From the NCBI GenBank assembly GCA_021784635.1, contig JAJYHS010000080.1, positions 1 through 5,524 on the forward strand: a stretch of 5,524 nucleotides of DNA, given 5' to 3'. Of this stretch, positions 1 through 5,524 are shown in pieces. The stretch is from a bacterium. Lineage in GTDB: Bacteria; Bdellovibrionota; Bdellovibrionia; Bdellovibrionales; UBA1609. Position 1 is the stretch's first letter. Each line of letters opens with the position of its first letter. Position numbers and translations under genes: made by a program. The notes beneath the pieces are model-generated. The model did not search any database, was not told the origin of the DNA, and saw only the letters and a program-made list of their open reading frames with translations.

Positions 1-828
1 CGATCTAAAGCATTTCGGTCGTCTGACGGTGATCTTCTTTATTTTTGCCACCGTGGTGCCGGTGAAGTTTTTACTGAATATGGGCTTCTTACCTATCGAG
101 CGGGTCACTACATTAATATTCCAAAGTGCATTGCGCACACAATTGTCGCCAAATCTCCGAGCGTATTTTTTGCTGTCGAAAACCTCAACAGTCATTTTGA
201 AGAACCGGCGCGCGGAATAGTCGGGCGTCACGCCGTTTACGACATTAACGCCCTCGGCAAACCGGATCTCGATCAGTTGCACGCGCGTCTTGATGAACTC
301 GGGCAGCCGGTTTGCGAAATCGAAGTTAAGCATGAAGAGAAAACGACACGCTTTTTTTACGACGAAACCATTTACGATGTCGTTGGTTGGAAGGGCGATC
401 TTTTTCCGTTTACGCTCCACATGGATGACATGATGCCACTCATGTCTCATCGTGCCCATTTGCCGCCATCGGCGCACTCGACCCTTGTCGCGCGTGACTT
501 TGTGGTTTGCACTTTTTTGCCGCGGCCTCTTGAGCGGGACGCGGATGCTTTAAAAGTTCCGTTTTATCACCAAAACATAGACTACGACGAAATCATCTTT
601 TATCACGACGGCAATTTTTTTAGCCGCGACAATCTTCATGCCGGGATGCTTTCGCTTCATCCTTCGGGCTTTCCGCATGGGCCGCATCCAAAAGCGGTGC
701 GCGGGATTTCAAATAAAACCGAAACTAACGAATATGCCGTTATGGTGGATTCGCGACTGCGCCTCAATCGTGAACCGGTTTTATCTAACATCGAGATGAC
801 GAATTATTGGCAATCGTGGATGGGTTAA
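1..828 (+). CDS. Homogentisate 1,2-dioxygenase family protein (HmgA-like), 5'-truncated by the window edge
   Basis: The reading frame is open from base 1 to the TAA at 826-828, giving 275 C-terminal residues; the true start lies upstream. A TTG at 277 is an internal codon, not the start, because the 92 residues before it carry family sequence (DGDLLYFCHRGAGEVFTEYG, then a cupin-like stretch). The C-terminal half shows HSTLVARDF, then YHQNIDYDE (H190, E197 of the visible part) and HPSGFPHGPHP (H226). In the known enzymes the non-haem iron is held by His-Glu-His from these two segments, and the H190-H226 spacing of 36 equals that between the two iron histidines of human HGD as I recall it. HGD opens the aromatic ring of homogentisate in tyrosine/phenylalanine breakdown, in the cytoplasm. 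Many bacterial members with the 'HxNxDxDE' form are annotated HmgA without a tested substrate, so the family is firm and the substrate is not. No other tyrosine-catabolism gene is visible. ribD follows after 30 bases and may be cotranscribed. Confidence 0.85.
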   Translation, partial: RSKAFRSSDGDLLYFCHRGAGEVFTEYGLLTYRAGHYINIPKCIAHTIVAKSPSVFFAVENLNSHFEEPARGIVGRHAVYDINALGKPDLDQLHARLDELGQPVCEIEVKHEEKTTRFFYDETIYDVVGWKGDLFPFTLHMDDMMPLMSHRAHLPPSAHSTLVARDFVVCTFLPRPLERDADALKVPFYHQNIDYDEIIFYHDGNFFSRDNLHAGMLSLHPSGFPHGPHPKAVRGISNKTETNEYAVMVDSRLRLNREPVLSNIEMTNYWQSWMG

Positions 829-832
829 TTTG

Positions 833-844
833 CACTCTAGAGTG
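833..844. repeat. Perfect 12-bp palindrome in the ribD leader
   Basis: CACTCTAGAGTG reads identically on both strands and fills most of the 30-base gap between the dioxygenase gene and ribD. It ends on the base before the Shine-Dalgarno AAGGAG. It has no spacer, so as RNA it could form only a 4-bp stem with a 4-base loop; it looks more like a dimeric-protein DNA site than a terminator. There is no following T-run. It may be chance. Confidence 0.4.
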
Positions 845-850
845 AAGGAG
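845..850 (+). promoter_or_regulatory. Shine-Dalgarno site of ribD
   Basis: AAGGAG lies 8 bases before the ATG at 859 and fixes that codon as the start in preference to the in-frame ATG at 880. No FMN riboswitch can fit in the 30-base intergenic gap. Confidence 0.75.
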
Positions 851-858
851 CCGTAACA

Positions 859-2007
859 ATGCTCACGCCGCTTGGGGCAATGAAACTCGCAATCGCCGAA
901 GCGCGAAAGGGATTTGGTTTTGTAAGCCCCAATCCACCGGTTGGCTGCGTGATTCTCGATCGTGATGGGAATTTTTTGGCCAAAGGCTATCATCGAAAAT
1001 TTGGTAGCGATCACGCCGAAATCGATGCGCTTAAGCAGATTCAAAACGAAAAGGCTCTTGATGGGGCGACTGTTTATGTGACACTCGAACCGTGCGCCCA
1101 TTTTGGTAAAACCCCGCCCTGCGCCGTTGCTCTTGCAAAACTGCCGGTCGCGAAAGTCGTATACGGTCTAAAAGATCCGAATCTTTTGGTATCGGGTCAA
1201 GGGCTTGAAATTTTAAAGCAAGCGAAAATATCAGTTCAGCCGGTGGGCGAGTTGGTTGGTGATGCGGCGACAGAGTTGATTGGCGAACTGGAAGACCTCG
1301 CCGAAGTTTTTTTGCTCAATCATCGTGAAAAAAAATCGTTTGTTTCGGTCAAAATTGCAACCACTTTGGATGGTCAGATTGCGCATGTTTCGGGTGAAAG
1401 CAAATGGCTTACCGGCGATAATTCGCGAGAGCATGCTCAGTATTTGCGGGGTATCCACGACGCGGTCATGATTGGCGCGGGGACATTCCGCCAAGACAAT
1501 CCCAAACTCAATGTGCGCCATTCACGATTTTCGGGTAAGTCAAATTACGCAATTATTGTGAACTCAAAAGGAGATTTGCTGGACCAAATTGCCGATTCTG
1601 AATTGTTGAACTGTCATGAGCCGGGGCGAGTGATTGTGGCCGTTGGCGAGTCGAGTAAAAATTTGCGTCGTTTTGAACGTAAGTCCGAGATATTAAATAA
1701 GGTTCAGATTTGGCCCTTGCCGGAAAAAAATGGGCTTATTAAATTGAGCGCGCTCTTTGAAAAAGCTTTTGATACAGGACTTTCATCCATTTTTGTTGAA
1801 GGCGGCGCGCGTCTTGTCTCAAACCTAATTGTTGAAGGGCATGTCCATCGTCTTTACCAGTTCGTTGCGCCGCAACTCTTGGGGGCAAAGTCAGGGAAAC
1901 CCTTTACGGAGGGGCTGGACATTCCTAAATTTTCTGATCGCATTATCGTCGAAAGGCCAGCGTGGCTACCCTTGGGTGACGATGTTTTACTCACGGGGCG
2001 GCTGTAG
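859..2007 (+). CDS. ribD: RibD, bifunctional diaminohydroxyphosphoribosylaminopyrimidine deaminase / 5-amino-6-(5-phosphoribosylamino)uracil reductase
   Basis: This cytoplasmic enzyme carries out two successive steps of riboflavin synthesis after GTP cyclohydrolase II: hydrolytic deamination of the pyrimidine, then NADPH-dependent reduction of the ribose. The 382 residues match the usual full length. The N-terminal zinc deaminase domain (about 1-150) shows SPNPPVGCV (23-31), the HAE motif (H52, catalytic E54) and LEPCAHFGKTPPC (zinc ligands C79 and C88), followed by KDPN (105-108). The reductase domain (about 160-382) starts with FVSVKIATTLDGQIA (161-175), continues through SKWLTG and GIHDAVMIGAGTFRQDNPKLNVR, and has the conserved VEGG (313-316) and VAPQLLG near the end. 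Every expected catalytic motif is present, so it should be active. The next gene is not a riboflavin gene, so the usual rib cluster partners (ribE, ribBA, ribH) are not adjacent on this side. Confidence 0.96.
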   Translation: MLTPLGAMKLAIAEARKGFGFVSPNPPVGCVILDRDGNFLAKGYHRKFGSDHAEIDALKQIQNEKALDGATVYVTLEPCAHFGKTPPCAVALAKLPVAKVVYGLKDPNLLVSGQGLEILKQAKISVQPVGELVGDAATELIGELEDLAEVFLLNHREKKSFVSVKIATTLDGQIAHVSGESKWLTGDNSREHAQYLRGIHDAVMIGAGTFRQDNPKLNVRHSRFSGKSNYAIIVNSKGDLLDQIADSELLNCHEPGRVIVAVGESSKNLRRFERKSEILNKVQIWPLPEKNGLIKLSALFEKAFDTGLSSIFVEGGARLVSNLIVEGHVHRLYQFVAPQLLGAKSGKPFTEGLDIPKFSDRIIVERPAWLPLGDDVLLTGRL

Positions 2008-2026
2008 GCCAACCTATTAAATGCCG

Positions 2027-2045
2027 ATAAGTCGCATGAACTTAT
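2027..2045 (+). repeat. Short inverted repeat overlapping the proposed start codon of the GHKL ATPase gene
   Basis: ATAAGT (2027-2032) and ACTTAT (2040-2045) are exact reverse complements separated by 7 bases, and a further C-G pair is possible if one A is bulged. The right arm covers the first two bases of the ATG at 2044. In RNA this would be a weak A/U-rich hairpin that could hide the start codon. It has no T-run and is not a terminator. A 6-bp arm can occur by chance. Confidence 0.3.
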
Positions 2046-2892
2046 GGGCGCTCCAAAATTAATCGATATGGAAACTCTTTACGGCAATTTAATTCTAGAA
2101 CCGCTGCGCGGCAGCGTGAACTGGCAACGCATCTGCGTCGTCGAGTCGGAAATCCCGTCTGAGGTTTTTCGCCTGGCGCTCAATTATGATTCCGCACATG
2201 TGGTCCAAACAAAAAATCCTTACTTTGCAAACGACCTCAATACGGCGGCTCTTTTTGCAAAAGACAAAGACGCCTTTTCGCGCGCCCCGCTTTCTGCCAT
2301 ATTGGCGCCCGACAGGTGCGATGAAAAGAGCGAAACGGAGCTCAAAATTTTTGAGCAAACGTTCACCTCTTCAATTGAAAAACCACAGATATTGATAAAT
2401 GCGGAGTCCGCGCTTAACGGGCTCTCGATTGCCGGGTCGCTCATTGCCGATATCATCGTGATCGTCGACGAAATGATCACAAACGCGGTGTACAATGCGC
2501 CATTTGTCGACCTGCAAAATACAAATTCAGGACCGCGTCACCGGCAAAATGAAGTCCATATGCCCAGTGGCAAATCGGCGCGAATTTTTATCGGCGCAGA
2601 CAAAGACCGGATTGCGATCGGCTGCAAGGATCTCTACGGGACGCTAAACGTAAACAAATTATTCGCACGCATCAAGAATTGCTATGATACCTCGGTCGGC
2701 GATAATATTAATTTTTCCGGAGCGGGCGGAGCCGGCATCGGCTCGTATATGATTTTTAATTCTTCAGCGAGTTATTTTGCGGAGGTGAAAATCGAAACAC
2801 ACACTATCGTCTGTTGTACCGTTCCCATTCGAATGAGCAGTCGGGGGCGGCAGAAAATCGTTAAGAACTTACATTTTTCAACTTATAAATGA
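2044..2892 (+). CDS. GHKL ATPase-domain protein resembling anti-sigma-factor/serine kinases (RsbW/SpoIIAB type), with an N-terminal extension
   Basis: The 282-residue protein has a C-terminal ATP-binding domain (about 115-265) of the GHKL class. The N-box is VDEMITNAVYNAP with E143 and N147, the G1 box is KDLYG with D196 and G199, and the glycine loop is GAGGAGIGSYMIF from G226. There is no HisKA-type phosphorylatable histidine, and the N-box and loop style fit RsbW/SpoIIAB-like proteins, which phosphorylate STAS partners or sequester a sigma factor. The next gene encodes a STAS protein, which supports that pairing. About 110 residues before the ATPase domain match nothing I recognise and make the protein much longer than a typical RsbW (about 160). 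No membrane segment or signal peptide is seen. The start is uncertain: neither the ATG at 2044 nor the in-frame ATG at 2068 has a clear Shine-Dalgarno. The frame is closed upstream by the TAG at 2005. The gene lies 36 bases after ribD and 16 bases before the STAS gene. Confidence 0.75.
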   Translation: MGAPKLIDMETLYGNLILEPLRGSVNWQRICVVESEIPSEVFRLALNYDSAHVVQTKNPYFANDLNTAALFAKDKDAFSRAPLSAILAPDRCDEKSETELKIFEQTFTSSIEKPQILINAESALNGLSIAGSLIADIIVIVDEMITNAVYNAPFVDLQNTNSGPRHRQNEVHMPSGKSARIFIGADKDRIAIGCKDLYGTLNVNKLFARIKNCYDTSVGDNINFSGAGGAGIGSYMIFNSSASYFAEVKIETHTIVCCTVPIRMSSRGRQKIVKNLHFSTYK

Positions 2893-2908
2893 ACAAAAAG
2901 AGGTTAAC

Positions 2909-3382
2909 ATGGGCCAATTCACAGCTGAAAAAAATCAAGCAGGAGACGAACTCGTCATACGGCTCGCCGGCCACATTGACGAAGATGCAACGTTTAACGA
3001 TTTAGGTCTTGCCGGGGCAGGAAAAATCACGCTTGAGCTTGAAGGTGTCAGCGCGATCAATTCCTGCGGCATTCGCGAGTGGATTAAATGGGTGCGAACC
3101 GCGCCTGAAACAGCGAAGATAGTTTACAAGAAATGCCCAAAGGTCATTGTGGACCAAATTAATATGGTTGCGGGCTTTTTGCCCAGTAACGCTAAGGTCG
3201 AATCTTTTTTTGTTCCCTATTATTCGGACGCATCGGGCGCTGAAAAAATGATTTTGTTCACGGAGGGCAAAGAGTTTAACGGCCCCGAAGTTCATGCCCC
3301 TGCGGAAGTGAAAGACGATTCGGGAGAGGTTATGGAGATGGACGTAATCGAGACGAAATATTTTAAATTTTTGCAAAAGTGA
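2909..3382 (+). CDS. STAS-domain protein, anti-anti-sigma-factor type, with Cys at the usual phosphoserine position
   Basis: The start is supported by AAGAGG at 2898-2903, 5 bases before the ATG. Residues 1-100 form a STAS domain: the first strands (ELVIRLAGHIDEDATF), then LELEGVSAINSCGIREWIKWV (43-62), then alternating strand and helix. In SpoIIAA-type proteins the aligned motif is DSSG, whose second Ser is phosphorylated by the cognate kinase; here it is N51-S52-C53-G54, so the acceptor is Cys. The tail (101-157), VPYYSDASGAE then KDDSGEVMEMDVIETKYFKFL, resembles the C-terminal extension that I recall in related proteobacterial STAS proteins as a four-cysteine zinc ribbon; those cysteines are absent here. 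The upstream ATPase and downstream kinase genes indicate a role as a protein-protein switch, probably cytoplasmic. The stop TGA overlaps the ATG of the next gene (TGATG), implying translational coupling. The partner and output are unknown. Confidence 0.82.
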   Translation: MGQFTAEKNQAGDELVIRLAGHIDEDATFNDLGLAGAGKITLELEGVSAINSCGIREWIKWVRTAPETAKIVYKKCPKVIVDQINMVAGFLPSNAKVESFFVPYYSDASGAEKMILFTEGKEFNGPEVHAPAEVKDDSGEVMEMDVIETKYFKFLQK

Positions 3383-5301
3383 TGGAATATACTTTTTTTG
3401 ACGGATTAATTGATTCGGTCTTTGTGATCGGTCGCGATCGCGAGATCGTTTATTGTAACGAGGCCGCAGCGAAACTCTGCGAATCGTCGGTGCGCCGTCT
3501 TGTTCGCGGCAAGGCGATTTTTGACGTCATTGAATTTTCAAACAAGAACCTATTCGTTATGGGCGGCACTACAGGTGAAACTGAGCCCGCGCCCTATCAA
3601 GAAATTGAGTTTAACCTAAAAAACGATGAAAAATCCGGCAAAGTGCAACTTGCGATTCAACCGTTCAGTGAACCTTCGGGCGAAAGCCGGTGGGTGATTA
3701 TTGTTCGCGACGTGACGATCGAAGAAGTGCTCCACGCGAAATATCATAAGCAACTTGAAGAAAAAGAAGTTTATATCGGGCAGTTGCAAGTCGCGCAAAA
3801 AAAGCTCGAAGAATATTCTAAAAACCTCGAGCAAATGGTCGAAGAGCGCACCGGTGAAGTAAAGCGCGCCAACGTCATGTTAAACGCAATTATGAACAGC
3901 CTCGGCCAAGGTTTTTTTGCTTTTGACGAAACTGGGGATTGTGCGGACTTTTATACGCGTGCATGCGTTGAAATTCTAGAAGCCGAACCGGCCCGAAAAA
4001 AGGTGTGGGATGTTCTAAGGCTTGACGAAAAGGAAGCCTCCACGTTCAAGCTTTGGATGAAGTCGATATTTTCAGAAGCGCTACCGTTTGATTCTCTCCG
4101 CGAGCTTGGGCCGTCGCTATTTCATCACTCGGCCGGACGGCACATTGAGCTTGAATATTTTCCGATTCGCGATACGGCAAGTTCTGGCCATGATGACGGC
4201 GGCGCTATTCGAAATGTTGTTGTCGTCGCAACTGATCGAACTTCAGAATTTCTCGCCAACCAAGCACTTGAACGGGAGAAAAAATTCGCGCGCATGGTGG
4301 TCAAACTTGTAACGGCACGGCGCCCTTTTTCACAGTTTCTTGTAAGCGCCCGGCAAACAATCGACGACGTGTATGAGCGGTCGGCGCGCGCACTTAAACG
4401 ACAAGCAGCAAGCTTTGACAGCGACGAAAGAGCGTGGCTTTACCGGGCATTGCATACTTTAGAAGGTGAATCCGCAATTTACTCGATTCAGGAATTGTGG
4501 GCGGGCGCGCGCAAATGTCAGGAAGTATTAAGCGCCAGTTCGACAATATTGGAATTTAACAGGTCCGTTGAAGCTTTAAAAAAGCAATATGAAGAGTTTT
4601 TGAGCGTTAATCACAATTTATTTTCGAGTCTCGGAGTGTTTGAAGGCGGCTCGCGGGTGGAGCTTTCGCAAGACGACATCAACGATCTTCTTGCGCAACT
4701 TAAAAAAGCGGGAACATCTCCGCAGATTTTTGAACTTGTCGTAGAGAAACTAGAAAAAGAAACGATATCAAGGCTTTTGGAGCATTATAGTGATTCGGTT
4801 GAGGTGCTGGCAAAAAAATTGAACAAAAGTGTTGCGCCACTTAAAATCACAGGCGGAGATCAGCGGATTTTTGCTGAGCCTTACAAGAATCTTTTTTCGT
4901 CGTTCATTCACGTGTTTAGAAATTGTCTAGATCACGGTATTGAATCTAGCGAAGACAGAATCGCCGCCGGCAAGTCGCCCGAAGGGCATATTGAAATTCG
5001 AGTCGAGCCGTTTCAAGAGAAAATGGGCGGGACAAAAAAGAATTGGTTGCGTATTCAGATTATCGACGATGGGCGAGGCATCCCCGCGGACGTGATTCCT
5101 CGAGTATTTCAAGCGGGGTTTAGCACTCGAACTGAAGTCGGTGAATATTCCGGACGTGGCGTTGGCATGAACGTCATAGCGGTTGAAGCAGAGGCACTCG
5201 GCGGTCGCGCCAGGATCTCGTCCCAGATCGGCAAAGGCACTTCAACAATTATCGAAATACCCGAGTTACAACAGGTTGCAAGGCAATCAACTGCTGCGTA
5301 A
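3382..5301 (+). CDS. PAS-PAS-Hpt sensor kinase with CheA-type ATPase domain
   Basis: A soluble protein of 639 residues from ATG 3382 (640 if the adjacent GTG at 3379 is used). There is no good Shine-Dalgarno, so the TGATG overlap with the STAS gene probably drives its translation. Domain order: PAS (about 1-115, ending WVIIVRDVTIEEV); coiled coil (about 117-165, with EERTGEVKRAN); second PAS (about 166-290, from LNAIMNSLGQGFFAFDETG); Hpt-like helical bundle (about 300-410) with HTLEGESA, H358 being the likely phosphorylated residue; linker helices; CheA P4-type ATPase (about 460-630). The ATPase has N-box HVFRNCLDHGIE (H510, N514), G1 box DDGRG (D562-G566), FQAGFST, and GRGVGM (591-596). HisKA, transmembrane, receiver and CheW-like P5 domains are not seen; the protein stops right after the ATPase. 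It should autophosphorylate its Hpt in response to a cytoplasmic signal and pass phosphate to a receiver, probably the one encoded next. The usual Lys/Arg three residues after the Hpt histidine is Glu361. Confidence 0.88.
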   Translation: MEYTFFDGLIDSVFVIGRDREIVYCNEAAAKLCESSVRRLVRGKAIFDVIEFSNKNLFVMGGTTGETEPAPYQEIEFNLKNDEKSGKVQLAIQPFSEPSGESRWVIIVRDVTIEEVLHAKYHKQLEEKEVYIGQLQVAQKKLEEYSKNLEQMVEERTGEVKRANVMLNAIMNSLGQGFFAFDETGDCADFYTRACVEILEAEPARKKVWDVLRLDEKEASTFKLWMKSIFSEALPFDSLRELGPSLFHHSAGRHIELEYFPIRDTASSGHDDGGAIRNVVVVATDRTSEFLANQALEREKKFARMVVKLVTARRPFSQFLVSARQTIDDVYERSARALKRQAASFDSDERAWLYRALHTLEGESAIYSIQELWAGARKCQEVLSASSTILEFNRSVEALKKQYEEFLSVNHNLFSSLGVFEGGSRVELSQDDINDLLAQLKKAGTSPQIFELVVEKLEKETISRLLEHYSDSVEVLAKKLNKSVAPLKITGGDQRIFAEPYKNLFSSFIHVFRNCLDHGIESSEDRIAAGKSPEGHIEIRVEPFQEKMGGTKKNWLRIQIIDDGRGIPADVIPRVFQAGFSTRTEVGEYSGRGVGMNVIAVEAEALGGRARISSQIGKGTSTIIEIPELQQVARQSTAA

Positions 5302-5318
5302 AGTAGATGGTTGATTGT

Positions 5319-5324
5319 GGGAGG
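5319..5324 (+). promoter_or_regulatory. Shine-Dalgarno site fixing a GTG start for the response regulator
   Basis: GGGAGG lies 5 bases before the GTG at 5330. No ATG sits at a suitable distance in that frame, and the receiver's first strand begins a few codons later, so GTG is the credible start. Confidence 0.7.
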
Positions 5325-5329
5325 TCGAA

Positions 5330-5524
5330 GTGTTTCCTAAAGAATCACACATTCTTGTTGTTGATGACTCCATTAATATTCGAAATATCGTTTGCGACAA
5401 TTTAAAGCGCTTGGGTTTTTCGAAGATGGAGACGGCTCCCGATGCCAACGACGCTTTTAGTAAACTCGTGTCTTATTCGAAGACTCCCAATCCGGTTACG
5501 TTGATTTTATCCGATCTCAATATG
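5330..5524 (+). CDS. CheY-like response regulator receiver domain, 3'-truncated by the window edge
   Basis: Sixty-five codons are visible from the GTG start. HILVVDDS (7-14) carries the acidic pocket D12 and D13, and LILSDLNM (58-65) carries D62, the expected phosphorylated aspartate. The helix between them (INIRNIVCDNLKRLGF) is typical of a receiver. The gene begins 28 bases after the kinase gene, which has an Hpt but no receiver, so this protein is the obvious phosphate acceptor; that pairing is inferred from position. The sequence ends just after the phosphorylation site, so it cannot be told whether the protein is a single-domain CheY or carries an output domain, such as DNA-binding, PP2C phosphatase or GGDEF. 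A PP2C output would complete a partner-switching circuit. Confidence 0.9.
   Translation, partial: MFPKESHILVVDDSINIRNIVCDNLKRLGFSKMETAPDANDAFSKLVSYSKTPNPVTLILSDLNM

Noticed and set aside
29..220. A 63-codon open frame on the plus strand near the left edge.
   Set aside because: It overlaps, in another frame, the truncated dioxygenase gene, whose frame is open from base 1 and carries recognisable family sequence there.
781..1101. A 106-codon open frame on the minus strand across the start of ribD.
   Set aside because: It is antisense to well-supported ribD coding sequence including the zinc motifs and encodes nothing recognisable.
1985..2020. Possible promoter for the signalling genes: TTTTAC at 1985 and TATTAA at 2015.
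   Set aside because: The spacing of 24 bases is far from 17 and the boxes are weak matches; not supportable.
2021..2062. A short ORF (ATG at 2021, 13 codons) in the gap after ribD that could be a leader peptide.
   Set aside because: It has no Shine-Dalgarno, no attenuator-like hairpin pair or codon run, and is of a length expected by chance.
3002..3376. A 124-codon open frame on the minus strand covering most of the STAS gene.
   Set aside because: The plus-strand STAS gene has domain support, a Shine-Dalgarno and operon context; the antisense product has none.
3432..3443. 12-bp palindrome TCGCGATCGCGA.
   Set aside because: It lies inside the first PAS domain coding sequence (GRDREI) and is explained by codons for Arg-Asp-Arg; no sign of a regulatory role.
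5302..5329. Possible terminator between the kinase and receiver genes.
   Set aside because: No stem-loop or T-run is present; the gap only holds the receiver gene's Shine-Dalgarno.

Overview
The window is a compact stretch of bacterial chromosome with all genes on the plus strand and very short gaps. Moderate base composition, frequent TTT/AAA codons, and a PAS/Hpt/CheA-type kinase next to a STAS protein and a response regulator suggest a deltaproteobacterial-type genome, perhaps Bdellovibrionota. That placement is a guess from gene style; no rRNA or taxonomic marker is present.

Left part (1-2007), metabolism. The window opens inside a homogentisate 1,2-dioxygenase-family (HmgA-like) gene whose 5' end lies outside. 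Thirty bases later comes ribD, the bifunctional deaminase/reductase of riboflavin synthesis. It looks complete, with zinc ligands and reductase motifs in place. A perfect 12-bp palindrome lies directly against its Shine-Dalgarno sequence.

Right part (2044-5524), signalling. Four consecutive genes look like one operon: (i) a 282-residue protein with a C-terminal GHKL ATPase domain resembling anti-sigma-factor/serine kinases; (ii) a 157-residue STAS-domain protein of the anti-anti-sigma type, with Cys where the phosphorylatable serine normally sits; (iii) a roughly 639-residue kinase with two PAS domains, a coiled coil, an internal Hpt domain and a CheA-type ATPase domain but no CheW-like domain; (iv) the first 65 residues of a CheY-like receiver running off the right edge. 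The STAS and kinase genes overlap in a TGATG junction.

A plausible reading is a PAS-sensed phosphorelay (kinase to Hpt to receiver) placed beside a partner-switching pair (GHKL ATPase and STAS). How the halves connect cannot be told from the sequence, and the unusual residues in STAS and Hpt suggest the standard phosphorylation scheme may be altered. There are no RNA genes, mobile elements, CRISPR arrays or convincing terminators, and no gene-free stretch longer than 40 bases.
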